Assembly: GCF_000006565.2 (NCBI RefSeq)
Contig: NC_031467.1
Location: 806,001-870,000, forward strand
DNA length: 64,000 nt
DNA from: Toxoplasma gondii ME49
Lineage: Eukaryota; Apicomplexa; Conoidasida; Eucoccidiorida; Sarcocystidae
Direction of reading: 5' to 3'
Below are positions 1 to 11,431 of the stretch, one piece after another. The first letter of the stretch is position 1. Every line of letters starts with the position of its first letter. The notes beneath the pieces were generated by a model. The model was not told where the DNA came from, did no database searches, and worked only from the letters and a program-made list of their open reading frames with translations. The translations under genes and the position numbers were made by a program.

Positions 1-3000
1 CGGGACATGCGACTCCGTCACTGGCCTGTGCCAGTGCGATGCCTGCCACGGCGGGAAGACCTGCGAGATTACGAAGGAACACTGCTGCATCAATGACAGT
101 GACTGCAACGGCCACGGCACCTGCAACACGAGCAACAATACCTGCAACTGCGAGGCAGGCTTCGCTGGCACCAACTGCTCGAGCAGCGAAGGCAAGTGCA
201 GCGGCAAGACCTGCTTGAGTGGACACTGCAATCCGGCGACTGGCGCATGCGTCTGCGACCCGTGCCACACCGGCGAGAGATGCGAAACGCTCGTCAAGGA
301 CTGCTGTGTTGTGAACGACACGTGCAAGTTCCCCAACGGCGTCTGCACTGACAGCAACAGGTGTGAGTGCCAGAGCGGCTGGGGCCAGGGCGACTGCAGC
401 AAACCAGTCGACAAGTGCGAAGACGTCAGTTGCAACAACGGTTCATCATGCGACGCGGACTCCGGCACATGCATTTGCCCCCCAGGCTTTGGAGACGAAT
501 TCTGCGAAACCTGCTCCAGTAAAGGGTGTCTGAACGGCGGGGTGTGCCAACCAAACGGCACCTGCACTTGTCCAGAGGGTTTCGAGGGCCCCCTGTGTGA
601 CCAGAGCGGCTCGTGCCCTGGCGCCGGCGGACAGTGTCAAAACGGCGGTGCGTGCGACCCCGAGAAGGGCCAATGCATCTGCTCGGAAGGCTTCACAGGC
701 GCAAGATGCGAAGAGGCGGGCGCCCCGTACACTTGCTCCGACTGGTGCAAAGCCCCAAATCTCCTGGACGAAACCTTGTGTGACCCCGACAAGGACTGCT
801 ACCAGGTTTGCTGCGAAGTCATGAAGGCATGCGCAAAGATCCATCGACATAGCGATTCCGATGACAAATGGAGCCAATGCTACAAAGACGGCATGGATGA
901 GCGCCAGGCATCGTGCTGCTATGCTCGGCAAGAAGCATGTAAGCAGGCATAGGCACCAGCGTTGCTCACGTGTGGGGTCGTGGGGGGTTTGGGGGGGGGA
1001 CACGGATGTTACAGTGCGAACAGGGGCAATTGAGTCATGGAGAACCACACGAGGGGAGCCGGGCTAGTTGTGGCCGGTCCTGGATCTCGTAGAAAGGGCC
1101 AGCGTTGGAGGGAATCGCAGTTTTTCTCTTTAGACAGCAAACGGGGATGGACACCACAGAAGTGATTGCAGAGCGTGGCAAGGCCTCTCGTGAAGGCATC
1201 AATGCCACGATTCACAGTTCGGCGCACGGGCAGCGCTCCTTTGATTTGTCGATGCTCGGAACCTGGTTTGCGGGTGCATTTGCAGCGGATTACATGGCAA
1301 TCTACTTGGCCGCTGGAGGCGTTCTGCTGCTTCTGTTGGCTGCTGGTATGGCGTACGGCTTGCGAAAGAGAAGCACCGCCGCGTAAGTTCTTGGACTCAA
1401 CGGAGAAGAGGGGGCATCAGGAATCAGTCGGCCTCAGGTCGCGAGTGGCGTACTCTGAGGCACGAATGGGCGTAGTTGCAGGCGAGGAAGGTGCAGCGCA
1501 GGAGATCCTATAGGAGTTGCTTTTGTGTCAGCCAGCCTGCGACTTTCAGGGAAAACCGAAGTAGTTGGACGATGTCGCTCAGCCAAATTGAGAGTTCTCC
1601 AATTGTTCAGACACTGCGACTAGAACAGAACCTAGCCAGTACATAATTCAAGATAGCGGCTATTACCATTCTCCTCCGTTGGCTGTCAAAGGTCATGGAG
1701 ATTGGTGGAGAGGGGATGCAGTTGCAAACATTCACATATCATGCTCATGTGTACTCCATCGCAGGGTTTTGACCTGGATGCATTGTTGTCAACCCTCTTG
1801 TTTGCAGCGGCGGTGGAGGCGCTATGGACTTTGGCGTCGGCGAGGATGGCAAGCCCGCTACCGCAGCAGAAGAGGAAGCCATTGAGGTCAACCTCGACGA
1901 CTTCAAGTCTCATCCAGATGATGAAGTCGACATTGGCAACCGTGAGTTGATGAACTTGAAAGAGTTTAGGCTCAAGGGTTAAGCGCATAACAGAGGGCTC
2001 TTGTCTTTTCTCCGAAAAAGACGATCGAGACTTTTTCCAGCATGAGCATTTAACGAAAGCCACTAGCCGAACCCGTTCTCAAATCGACAGGCGTATTGCG
2101 TCTACTACACTTTGATACTAAACTGGTTTTTGACACTGAATCCAGAACCTGTGGATCAAAAGTGATACCCTCGGTGATATCGTTAGTCTACCTTCCTACT
2201 GGATCTGCGACAAGTAAGAGAAAAAATGTTTTCTGTGTGGGAATGCCACAGACACAGTCCGCGTGTGCTGACGGGGAGACAAGTGTCCCTACTTGAGTAG
2301 AATCAGTGCGTATTTTGAAGCACCTCCAATAACTGCCACTATCCATTTACATTGGGGAAGAGACGAGTGAAAGATCCACTAGACGGGAGTGGGTCCCCGG
2401 TTGGTGCGCTGCCCCGTGGAGTGACAAGCCGGTGTAGCAGCCAGAGGAAGCTGGTGAAGTGTCTTGTTGCTTCCGTATTTGCGGGGGATGCGGCAATACT
2501 GCTCAAGATGAAACTGGAATTTGGGGAGAGGGCAGAGTACCTTATCAGGGGTTATCGGAATGGACATAAGCACACACTCGACGAAAGCTCCATACGTCAA
2601 CGGCGCTCACGTTTGCTGTTGTCAGCGTCCACACAATACGTTGCTGTTGCTTTGCCATTATTTGCACAGGGCTGGGCTCCACGAACTGGGACGCCTAACT
2701 GAATGCCAGCCTTCGCAAGACTAAGCAGACACATTTTTCGTTTCAGCGAGGGGAAGGCTGACAAGACAGGGACCCGCGGTAACGCCTTCGCTTCTCAGCG
2801 GCTGCGATTTGGAGGAACCGTGCCCCGTCAACGACAATCTCAGCTGGTTCTCGTAATTGACTTCCTGCCTCCAGAAAAGTGAAATTCCACTCTAGCTTCC
2901 GTGTGACCATCGCGAAGAGGCGGCGTTCGTCAGTCTCCTAACGGCTGGTAATGAACATCTTCGGAGGCAAGTGTAACCGGCAGTGCGCTGGCTAACACGG

Positions 3001-6000
3001 CCGCGGTTCTGCTGACGAAGATACAGACGAAAGGAAGACTGTTCACTTAATTTTCCGGGAGAGGGGAAGCCATATCCTCTCAACAGGATGCAGGGAATGA
3101 TGCCTAGCCGTAATTCACGCATAGAAGGCGAGTTGAGGCGCGTTCGAACTGAAAAGGATATCGGGCAAAACTTCTGGATTAAAGAACGGCGGCAAAGACG
3201 TCGTCCGGAAGAAGTCTGTAGCTAGTTCCTTGCTGAGGATTTGTTGGCGTGCGTTTGCTGTCTTCTGAAAATGTCTGACTACTCCTTCCGCCGCAAGTTC
3301 TCATTCGGATCAGGCATGCCACGGCCGCCACTTGCTTGGTCAGGGGACAAAAATTGGGAACCTACGTGAAATTGCGATAGTGCGAGGCGACTCAGTTGCT
3401 TCGCATGTGAGAGGATACTCAGCAATATTGCAAGGACTGGTTTTTTTTCACGGCGCGTTTTCACTGTGCAAAAAACGGACCCGTTTCTTGAGCGGGAGGA
3501 GAGGGCGTGAGTGTGTATCGACGTGAATGTTTTCCTCCAGACTCTACACTTGACGGCACTGCTTCAGAAGGTTCCTCATGACATGGTAGAAAACAAACGG
3601 GGAAGCATTCATAAATTCGGTTTCACAGGTCGCGCGAGCCTCGGACTAACCGGGACTCGGGCACCCGATGGTAACTTTTGTTGCAAGGTGTTTTTTAAGT
3701 TCCCATCCGCGTTCCAGGTTAAGGCACCACAAAAAAGGGTAAGGTGCGTCGATCCAGCACGTGACGGTTTATTCTTTTTTGTCCCACTCTGACTTCATTT
3801 CACCTTTCGGAGTCATGTGTCGCCGTCTCATTTTCCAGAAAACTAGGGCAGCGTCTTCGAGTTTCAAGTACGTGCTTCGCAATACCTATCACTGTTGCTG
3901 TTTGGGGCAACGGTGTTACGCATCTCAGAGAGTGACGCCGCTACAGTTTTGCCCAGCTGGGGCTGAAGATACGGGCGCAGGTTGATCCTTTCTGGGAAGC
4001 ATGGAATCTTTGTCAATTTCAATTGCCGTCATCACTAGCACGACACACGTATTGAAAACAGCGTTGAATTCCACACCTCAGAGTGAAGAGAGAGGCGCAC
4101 TATGCTGAGCTTCGTTTTAGAGGGGCGGAGTACGGCTTTGGGTCTATCGAAACTATCAAACCTAGGAAACACTATGCCGCTCATCCAGTTTGTGGAATCA
4201 CATATTTGTCACACTTTATAACCAGGAAGACCTAGAGCAAAGGAGCAGAATAACCCCCAGTGCTGAAGTGTTGCGCACCTAAGATGGAGTCGCAGTTATT
4301 GGCGCAGTGAGAAACATTGCTTATTGCGGTTGGAAAAGCTGGCTTTTTAGCATCAGCCACTCCACCGTACAAGCATGTGTGTGTCCAGTCGGTTTGAAGA
4401 ACTCCTATGCTGCGCAACAATCATCGGGATGAATTGTGGGTTCCCCCTCCAAGCATTGGCGTTACGGAAAATGGAAGGCCAAAGAGACGCACATGTGCTC
4501 GAGCATGACATGAGCGGTGTCATAACTGCTAAGATTGTGCCAACCACGACCGATTGCCTAGTAATCAGTGCCACATTCAGACGGTCTTTCCCGACTGTGA
4601 GCTATTCTCAAGATCCGCAGCAACATGTGAGACAAAGAGGTGCTGTGTGCAGTTTACACTGAGGTGGCGATAAGCGAGCTACGCATCGAACGACCTTGTT
4701 GAGTTGATGCGATTTCATCTCCCGAAGGTTGAAGGATGACACTTCGTTGAATGCAAAGTGGCCTACGGAATAATTCATGTAAACTGCAATCGCCGCCGCG
4801 GCTTCAACACGCGGAAGAGGGAGCGGCGCCGCGACACATCACGGAAATTTGCCCGACAAGAAATGTGAGGAGCTCTCTACAAAGCCTTCCTCAAACACCA
4901 CATGCTCTGAATGACACTTGTATCATGTGCCAAGTCGTGCTTAGAAACCCCCGCGCTCGCAGCATTCCAGTTGAGTATCTCAACAGCACGAAACGTAACG
5001 CACCGCCAACCGTGTTTGCAGCGGCAAGGACAGTCCTGTTCTATGCACAACTGCGAGTCATGAGTAATTGATTCTCCGCATCGTTTTTACATATTTTCCC
5101 CTCACGTTACTTCTGTATCTCGAAACAAGCTTATCAGCTATGAATATGAGGTAATAACTGTATCTGCCTTCCACTTTTCCCCCGTTTGCGAACACGAGCT
5201 GGACGAACCTTGAGTCGCGCTGGTGCGCCAGTGACTCATCGAACGTGTGGCGCTCAGAGTCGTCGCCTCTACCGCCAAATAGAAATCTTTTCCATGGAAT
5301 CGACCGTTTTACCCCTTTACAGTCTCTCTACCTTCTTTAAATCCCTCACCAGAGGTTGTTCTCCTTGCGTTGAAACTCACCGTCGCTGGGTTGGCAGAGT
5401 TTTGAGCGTTCAGCGGTGGTTCGCGGTGAGTGCTACACTCGCGTCGATTGCCACTCCTCGAATTTCTTTTGAGGACTAACTGAGGCGCTTACTTCTGCAA
5501 AGACTCCCTCATTCATAATTTCCTCCTTCTTCCATCCAACCGGGTCTTTTTTGCTGTTCCTGTGTAATTTCTGACTGACACAGTATCCACTGTTGTAGCG
5601 ACTCAGTTTTCTAACCAAGCGGATCCGCGCCAAGCAAGAATTGTCTCGATGCCTTCAACATTCAAGTGAATTTGAGGAGCCCCCCTTGAACTAGGGCTTT
5701 GCAACAATCTTCTTCCGGGGCGTGTGGTAAATCCCAGGAATAGCGAGGGTTTCCTGCCATCACACTCCTCACTGGCTGCGAAATCGTCGTACTGGCTCTG
5801 CTTTTTGAGAATCGCGGCACGGTGATCGACGAGAGCAAAACTTGACCCATTGGCATTTCCACTATTCAACCAAGGCAGGTTTTTGCAGAGGTGTCCTTCA
5901 GTGTCAAACGTAATAAATCCCTCCTTAAGTCCTTCCCGTCTTCCTTTCTTTCGTCTGAGCAACATGAAAGAAGGCTCCTTCATGATCGCCGGCAGCCCCA

Positions 6001-7791
6001 GCCATCCAGAGCGCCTGGTTCAACTCAATCCTCACGGCCACTGGCGGCGAATTCCAGAGCACGAGGAGTGCGGGTATGCCAGTCCATTTGGTCTCGAAAT
6101 CTTTACACAGCCGTTTTACATGGATTTTACCGTTTGATGATGCTTTTCCGGAGAATCTTTTGTAACGTTGGGTAACAGAGGGCGGGTGTACTTGAGCAGC
6201 GAGCCACAAATCGGGTACGCCCCGCGTCACTGGAATCATGGAGTGACGTAAAGGTCAAGAAAGGCGTCCCACCAGAGTTGATGTCGGAGGAATGAATTAG
6301 GGTTGAAACAGTAAGGTTTGGCGAAAGTCGATTATTGAGCGTGTCGGGTTTACGAGTGACAAGGAGTTCAAACATTTGGGTACTATTCTGGGTTTTAGCA
6401 AAAGTGCTTGACTATTTCCACATGCGCGATTGTTGGAACTATGGGATGGCACGCTTTGTGAATCCCAACTTGTCTGTTGTCTCCCATATGTCATTTTGGC
6501 CTGCCTTGCAGCTACACCCAGATTATGAGTTGCTCGTGCTGCTCGCTGACCAAAGACTCACCGGAAAAAATACGCAGTGACGAATCCACTGTAAGAGGCG
6601 CCTAACGATGGGATTATGGCTACGCATCTTTCAGCGGGGAAGAGGCTGAACATGGAAAATCTGTTACTAACGACGAAAGCCACGGCTGTCCTCCTAACCA
6701 CGAACGTGACCGAAGTCCCACGAACCTAAAGGCAGTGCAGGTGACACACCTTGTTACTCAGGGTACACGTTGTACTTTCTGTTTATGTTGTGTCTGCAGG
6801 AGCCAGAGGAGGCCTCCACTGAATCCAAGGTAAGAAGTGGATGGTTGCCTCAGCACTGGTTTCAAAATAAGCCATAGCCCCCATGTTGTGACCGTTGGAC
6901 ACGAGTCTTGCGAAGTGTCACTTTCAGTTTGTTGCGCACGAGTTGGCGCACACGGGGTATTCTACACCTGAGTCTGTGTAGCCGCGTTTAGACGGAAAAA
7001 CTGGGGGAAAACCCCGCCATGGTGGTACCATCTGGAGTTAGAGTTCCTGTTTTGGAGTTGAAGGTGCTGCTGACAAATGAACTCTGTCCTGTGTTGGTTG
7101 CCTCTATATTGACGGTGTCACCTTCATAGGCTCAAGAGCCTCGAAGCAGTGCACCTGCATCACCGCGGCTGGCTGCTCCGAGGTGCCAGGAATCCCACGC
7201 ATTTCCAACAAAGGCAGAGAAACCAGCGACCACCAGCAGCAACATCCCGGACGATGGGGACGTCGACGGACAAGAAGAAATGGACTGGGCATTGGACGTA
7301 CCAGATGAGGGGCAAGAAACAAGCTGCGCGTGGCTCTCATGTGCTTGGGTGAGTATACATTATAAACACTAGCCGTTAGAATCCTCTCCGTTTATGGTGT
7401 CCTGGCGCCGTTGGAAGGCTTTAAAGCAATGGTAATTCCGTCGACATCACGAAAGGAGTTTTGCAGAGTTAGGTGAATGCCACGGCACTGGGCTGTGAAG
7501 GGCATGATTGTTCTGTTTGTTTTTTGTCTGGAAAACGCGCCCCAGCCAGTCTTGGCGACAGTCGCGTGCGCCACCGACACACGGATAGAAGCAAATGAAT
7601 TTTTAACATCCGTTTTTTGGATGCCAGCATTCCGCGGGTATCAGGGAAATGTGGCTGCAAGCAACTTTGAGATCCATTACTCTTCCTCAGTCGGCAAGGG
7701 GCATGAGTGCGAGTGGGACCTACTCAGCACCTTTCACATATTCACATAGGCAGGCTTCGGTGGAGAGCTGTACGTCCGTGAGGAAGCGTAG
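1..7791 (+). CDS. EGF-repeat single-pass membrane protein, microneme-like (5' partial)
   Basis: The frame is open from base 2. The exon to 938 encodes six complete EGF-like modules plus part of another (typical GxCxCPxGFxGxxC endings), then a non-EGF Cys-rich stretch to about 935. It ends at a GTAAGC donor in phase 1. The next exon ends at 1382 and starts at 1286 or, also in frame, at 1121; it carries a membrane span containing AAGGVLLLLLAAG followed by RKR, so the EGF part is luminal/extracellular. Exon 1808-1941 encodes an acidic tail (EEEAIEVNLDDFKSHPDDE). Joined in phase to 7754-7791, it ends in FGGELYVREEA. Known: coccidian micronemal EGF proteins (MIC7/8/9/12 class) share this plan, and a helix-breaking AGG in the span suits rhomboid cleavage. 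Inference: a microneme adhesin or escorter. Which MIC it is cannot be told. Tail splicing is uncertain. Confidence 0.62.
1286..1382 (+). other. Membrane-span exon of the EGF protein
   Basis: This short exon holds the only strongly hydrophobic helix of the EGF gene, about 22 residues from the Tyr of YMAIYLAAGG to the Gly before LRKR. It ends at a GTAAGT donor in phase 2 that matches the single completing base of the 1808 exon. The upstream boundary could instead be 1121, which would add a Ser/Ala/Gly-rich juxtamembrane stretch with an N-glycosylation sequon (NAT). Both acceptors preserve the frame. Confidence 0.6.
1942..6799 (+). other. Long presumed intron of the EGF-protein gene, no gene recognised
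   Basis: Both strands of this 4.9 kb were read. No frame shows a recognisable domain, and open stretches are short (under about 130 codons) and of chance composition. It holds no long (TA)n tract, unlike the introns further along. If the 6800 and 7130 exons are used, a small exon of length 2 modulo 3 should be hidden here; I could not pick one out. Confidence 0.4.
6800..6829 (+). other. Possible 30-base cassette exon of the EGF-protein tail
   Basis: The segment is flanked by a TCTGCAG acceptor and a GTAAGA donor. In frame 0 it reads EPEEASTESK, an acidic peptide like the rest of the tail. It starts in phase 0, whereas the preceding recognised exon (1808-1941) ends in phase 1. If it is real, at least one unrecognised exon must lie between them. 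Confidence 0.35.
7130..7348 (+). other. Possible acidic tail exon containing a DWALDVPDEG motif
   Basis: These 219 bases (73 codons) are open in phase 0, follow a CTTCATAG acceptor and end at a GTGAGT donor. The first half is Ala/Pro/Ser-rich. The second half is strongly acidic around one Trp (QEEMDWALDVPDEG). Known: apicomplexan adhesin tails often carry Trp or Tyr in an acidic context. It joins 6800-6829 in phase and, through the acceptor at 7749, the last exon 7750-7791. It cannot be joined in frame directly to 1808-1941. Confidence 0.4.
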
Positions 7792-7906
7792 TTTGCCGTA
7801 GGTCTGGAAGACAACAATGTGCTTGTCGCCTATGAACTGCTGTCCGCTTGGTCATGCCGAACGTTATGCGTAGACTGCCTCGGGAAAACAAGAAGGAGTT
7901 GACGGA

Positions 7907-9384
7907 ATGGCCGGCCCTCCCGCTGCGATGACGCTGCAAGCTGCACCACCGGCACCGGCACCGACACCAGTTGCTTGTCAACAACGCGCTCAGCAGGATA
8001 TTGCGAGCGGGCAGGAACCGAAGGAGCCGGCTCCTCAGAACCCAAGAGAGGCCGAACAACCTCAGGAAGTGCGAGTTACGAAAATCAAAAGGCCGCATCC
8101 TACGACTGTCACGTATCAGTATCGGCCTTACGTGACTCGACAGAAGGCGGAAGCAAAAGGATTTAAGATCGTCTGGTATGATCCTGAAAACACCTATAAC
8201 CCCCTGTATTTCGGCGTGTCGCCTGAAGACATCGAGGAGCAAAACGCGCTGGATGAGCGAAGAGGTAAGACAGCGCCAATTATGCAGTGAAATGGGGGCA
8301 GCGCATGGATGGTTTTGAACGCCGCGTTGCAATTGTCGATGTGTTCCATCAGCTATTGCTCTTCATTTACGTGCCTAGTGCACCGCTGAGCGCACGTGTC
8401 GTGCGGGATCGTTCCAAGCACACTCTCTGTGCATCCTTGCCCTTAGGTCGCCTCGTTCCTCGTGAGATGTGGCGTCGATTATGCCTAGTTCGGCCCGCCC
8501 TGGGTGCGGTGTGTGTGCGTATTCTAAGTGATTTTGCATGCTACGACTTGCAGGCTTGCAGGCAATGCCTTCGCTTTATATTGTGTGCGTACCGCTCTCA
8601 TGTCTTCAGACTGTCAAAAGTATCTCGACCCTGCTTTGGCCCTCCAATACGCAGGTAGGAAAGGTGACAAGGCGGGATGCTTGGGGGGGAATGCGCTTAG
8701 TAGCGAAGATTTGCATTGCGGGATTTCACGAAGAAGCATAACAGAAACACCGCTGCTGCGGAGAATACACTCGAAAAGGTGCTTTGGATTTCCGTGAAAG
8801 GAGTAATTTAGATGCACAGATGGAGATGATCAATCCCTGTACGGTTTGCACCTACTTGACTCGGAAAAAGCAACCATGTGCTAGGGCTTGTATTGCAACT
8901 ATCACGTTGTAAGAAGAGATTGTCGCACTCGACTGTTGACATCATATGGCACTCTATTTAAATCTTGCTTGGGCAGAACGACAAGCATGTATCATAGAAA
9001 GTGAAGTTCTCAGAGTTTTCAACCGGTGGCATCGACTGTCTCAGAGGGTGACCGGAAGCGGTGACGCTGCCGCATGGACAATGCATATCCAGTATCGTAC
9101 CTTTCTGCAACTCTAGCACCTTGGTGGCTGTTACCGCTAATCGCTTACTCTTTACAAGGCGCAACAATGTTGGACTTCTACTGTTTCCTGTATCGCTGTG
9201 TCTTTTTCGCTTATGCTCAGGAATCGCACTGGGTGCCGTTGTAGGAGCCGGAGTTTTCGGCGTTGGTTTCGTTACTGTTGCTGCTGGAGTGGCAGTGGGC
9301 TGTACTGTCAGCGAATTGTCACCGTATTACTCGCGTGTGCAAAACACAATGGAGCGCCTAATCTTTTCCCGCGGGTGGGACTAG
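7907..9384 (+). CDS. 173-residue Pro-rich protein with C-terminal Gly/Ala/Val membrane segment
   Basis: Two exons, 7907-8264 and 9221-9384, join in phase 1 (AGAG|GTAAGA donor, TATGCTCAG acceptor) to give 174 codons with stop. Residues 1-60 are Ala/Pro/Gln-rich. Residues 65-118 look folded and contain TYQYRPYVTRQKAEAKG and YDPENTYNPLYFGVSPEDIE. The last exon begins with a 26-residue membrane segment rich in small residues (GAVVGAGVFGVGF) and ends with a 28-residue polar tail. There is no N-terminal signal peptide, so the shape is that of a tail-anchored protein, or of the 3' part of a larger one. The ATG lies only 115 bases after the gene 1 stop, and an in-frame stop at 7871 separates them unless an intron is removed. 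I do not recognise the family. Confidence 0.55.
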
Positions 9385-11329
9385 CGGTGCTATAAAAACA
9401 CACCATATAAGTTTTGGGATGGCATTGTGCTGCTACGCCTTCACACTCGCATCGGCGGTCACTTCTGCCGCCGGTGTCCAAACGCCTGGTAACATCAAGC
9501 TGACGCAGACATACTGCTTTCCTCAGCGAATCTATAATCCTGTTATCTGACGGTAAGCTCTCTCCTGGACTCAGTATTCCCCCCGTCTCTCCACCCTAAG
9601 CCTGCACCAACGGAATGGCGGAAGGAGCTTTCATCTGGTATACAGTTCGTTCTTATTCAGGACTCAAGGCGTGGCAGGGAAAGCGCTTTAGCGGCATTTT
9701 GCACAACAAAGCAACGAGTTTTTTCTCCGCAGGACAAATGTCATTCTTGCTAAGAACAGCTCAGGGACCTTGTTCCGTTCTTGTTTTTGATCGGAAAACT
9801 TGTTTCGAAGGGAAATATCTTCAAGACCGTTTTCTTCACACTCGTAAGGCCGACATCGGTTATTCGACAGATGGACACACCGCCTCAAACCACCAGATAC
9901 ATTCGATACGGATGCCATCTCCTTGTTTTGGGTTTAAGCGATTGATTACCTAGCTGACAGGCATGTTCGTGTATGTATTTCGAGACCGACAGTCACCATG
10001 TGATGTGCCCACGTTAAGAGAACAAAAGAATGAGAGTTCAAACGGCGGCTAAAATCATAGACTGGCAATCAAAGGCCGCTCGGCTCACACTGATCAGCAC
10101 GTGAAATGCCAAAGTTCACAGCCGGACTCGCGTCCAACTGAGAAGCGTAGCGCCTCTCACATGCGAATCGTTGCCATATCAAAAGTAACTCACTTTCCAC
10201 CGTCTCTCCCGCTTCAGAAGTAGTCTGTCAGCAGAATAAAGTAAATAGATACCTTATACGAGTGTTGGAAATCGTCTATGCACACACAAACACTGTCATT
10301 TGCCTTGCGACGCCTGCGCCCATCCGGAGGACAACCACAAGTTTGCCACCACCTATGAAGCTGTTCTCTGTGGACGCCTGCGTTGGCGTTTTTGCGGGTC
10401 AAGCTTTCTATCTAACCGCAAACGCCAAAGTCAATTTTTTCCGTAGTACTAGGGCCGGAATAAGCATATGCAAGGATATCGCGTCAGTTTTCATTATAAT
10501 TCTGAAACAAGGCCTGTAACACGAAAGTAGATATATTAACGGATATCGGGATTCCAGCACCAGATCCTCTGAGGCACAACACCTAGTGCCGCCGAACTCT
10601 GCCGTTTGTTTCAACCGTGAAAGTGTCTGTAATGGGAGACAGGGAACACGCGTGGCGTCGGCGCTAGGTAAGCCCTGTTTAGCTGGATAGAAGTAACGGT
10701 GGAGTGACGGGGCTACTCCGGAAGCAACTCTAGAAACACACGTTGTGGTAATAGAGGGAGGACGTCCTCAGGGTTTCCAGAGATATTTCTTGCTTTCACG
10801 TTTTGGCGCTGTCGCTTGTGAGGGCCACCCTGAAAGTCGCTGTTGACTTCATGCGTGCTTAAATGGTCCATGCTGCACTACCACGAAATAGAGGGGGTAT
10901 CCGTATACCAGTGATACGCCAATACTGCGGAGCCGGCAACATTGAGGTCGCCGTTTTCAGAGACGAACTCAAGGATTTCGAAAGCATCTGGCCCGTCAGT
11001 TCCACCATTCGAAAATTTGACATTCTCCTCCCCAGCAGGGAAAGCTGCTTCTTTCAAGCGACAGGTGCAGGTGCTGGCAAAGACTCTCCAGCCTAGAAGC
11101 TATCGTTTCCTGCTTCCTTCGTTCCACTCATCGGATAAACGGGTTCTCCCTGTGCGTACAGCAACGAAAAACGGCTGCGGCGGCAAAAAAACGTAACGGG
11201 CGTCCACGTCGGTCGGACCAGGGGCTGGAGTGCAGCGAAAAAAGTGGTTTCTGTTGGTTCACTGCTTGGCGTGTCTCTTCGATGACAGTTACGGTGGTGT
11301 CCTCGTCGGAAGTGCAAACCTGCTGTTCA
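9385..11329. other. Convergent intergenic region
   Basis: This 1.9 kb lies between the stop of the Pro-rich membrane protein gene (plus) and the stop of the helicase gene (minus). It should hold both 3' UTRs. I see no coding signal, RNA gene or repeat array. One alternative terminal exon for the helicase (11100-11174, minus) falls here. Confidence 0.5.
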
Positions 11330-11431
11330 TTACTTGCTTTCTTTCTCGAAGATTTCGTTCATCGTCTGGTGCAGGCAGGCAATCACTGAGTGCGAGACTG
11401 GATTTTTTTCCGCGCACTGAGGCGGGGTACG
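11330..11431 (-). other. Proposed last exon of the DDX60-type gene
   Basis: A long pyrimidine tract ending in CTCTGCAG precedes 33 codons and TAA. The peptide ends [13 protein letters not shown], a charged helix like other DDX60 C-termini. It enters in phase 0, matching the end of exon 12489-11950. A second phase-0 candidate lies at 11174-11100 (acceptor TTGCCGCCGCAG, 24 codons, basic end) and could be an alternative. Confidence 0.45.

Noticed and set aside
446..1048. A 200-codon minus frame opposite the EGF modules
   Set aside because: Ala/Val-rich shadow of Cys/Gly/Thr codons. The plus-strand EGF frame is unmistakable.
11100..11174. Alternative last exon of the helicase
   Set aside because: It is in phase with a good acceptor, but farther away, and its end is less like a helicase C-terminus than 11431-11330. 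Kept only as a possible alternative.
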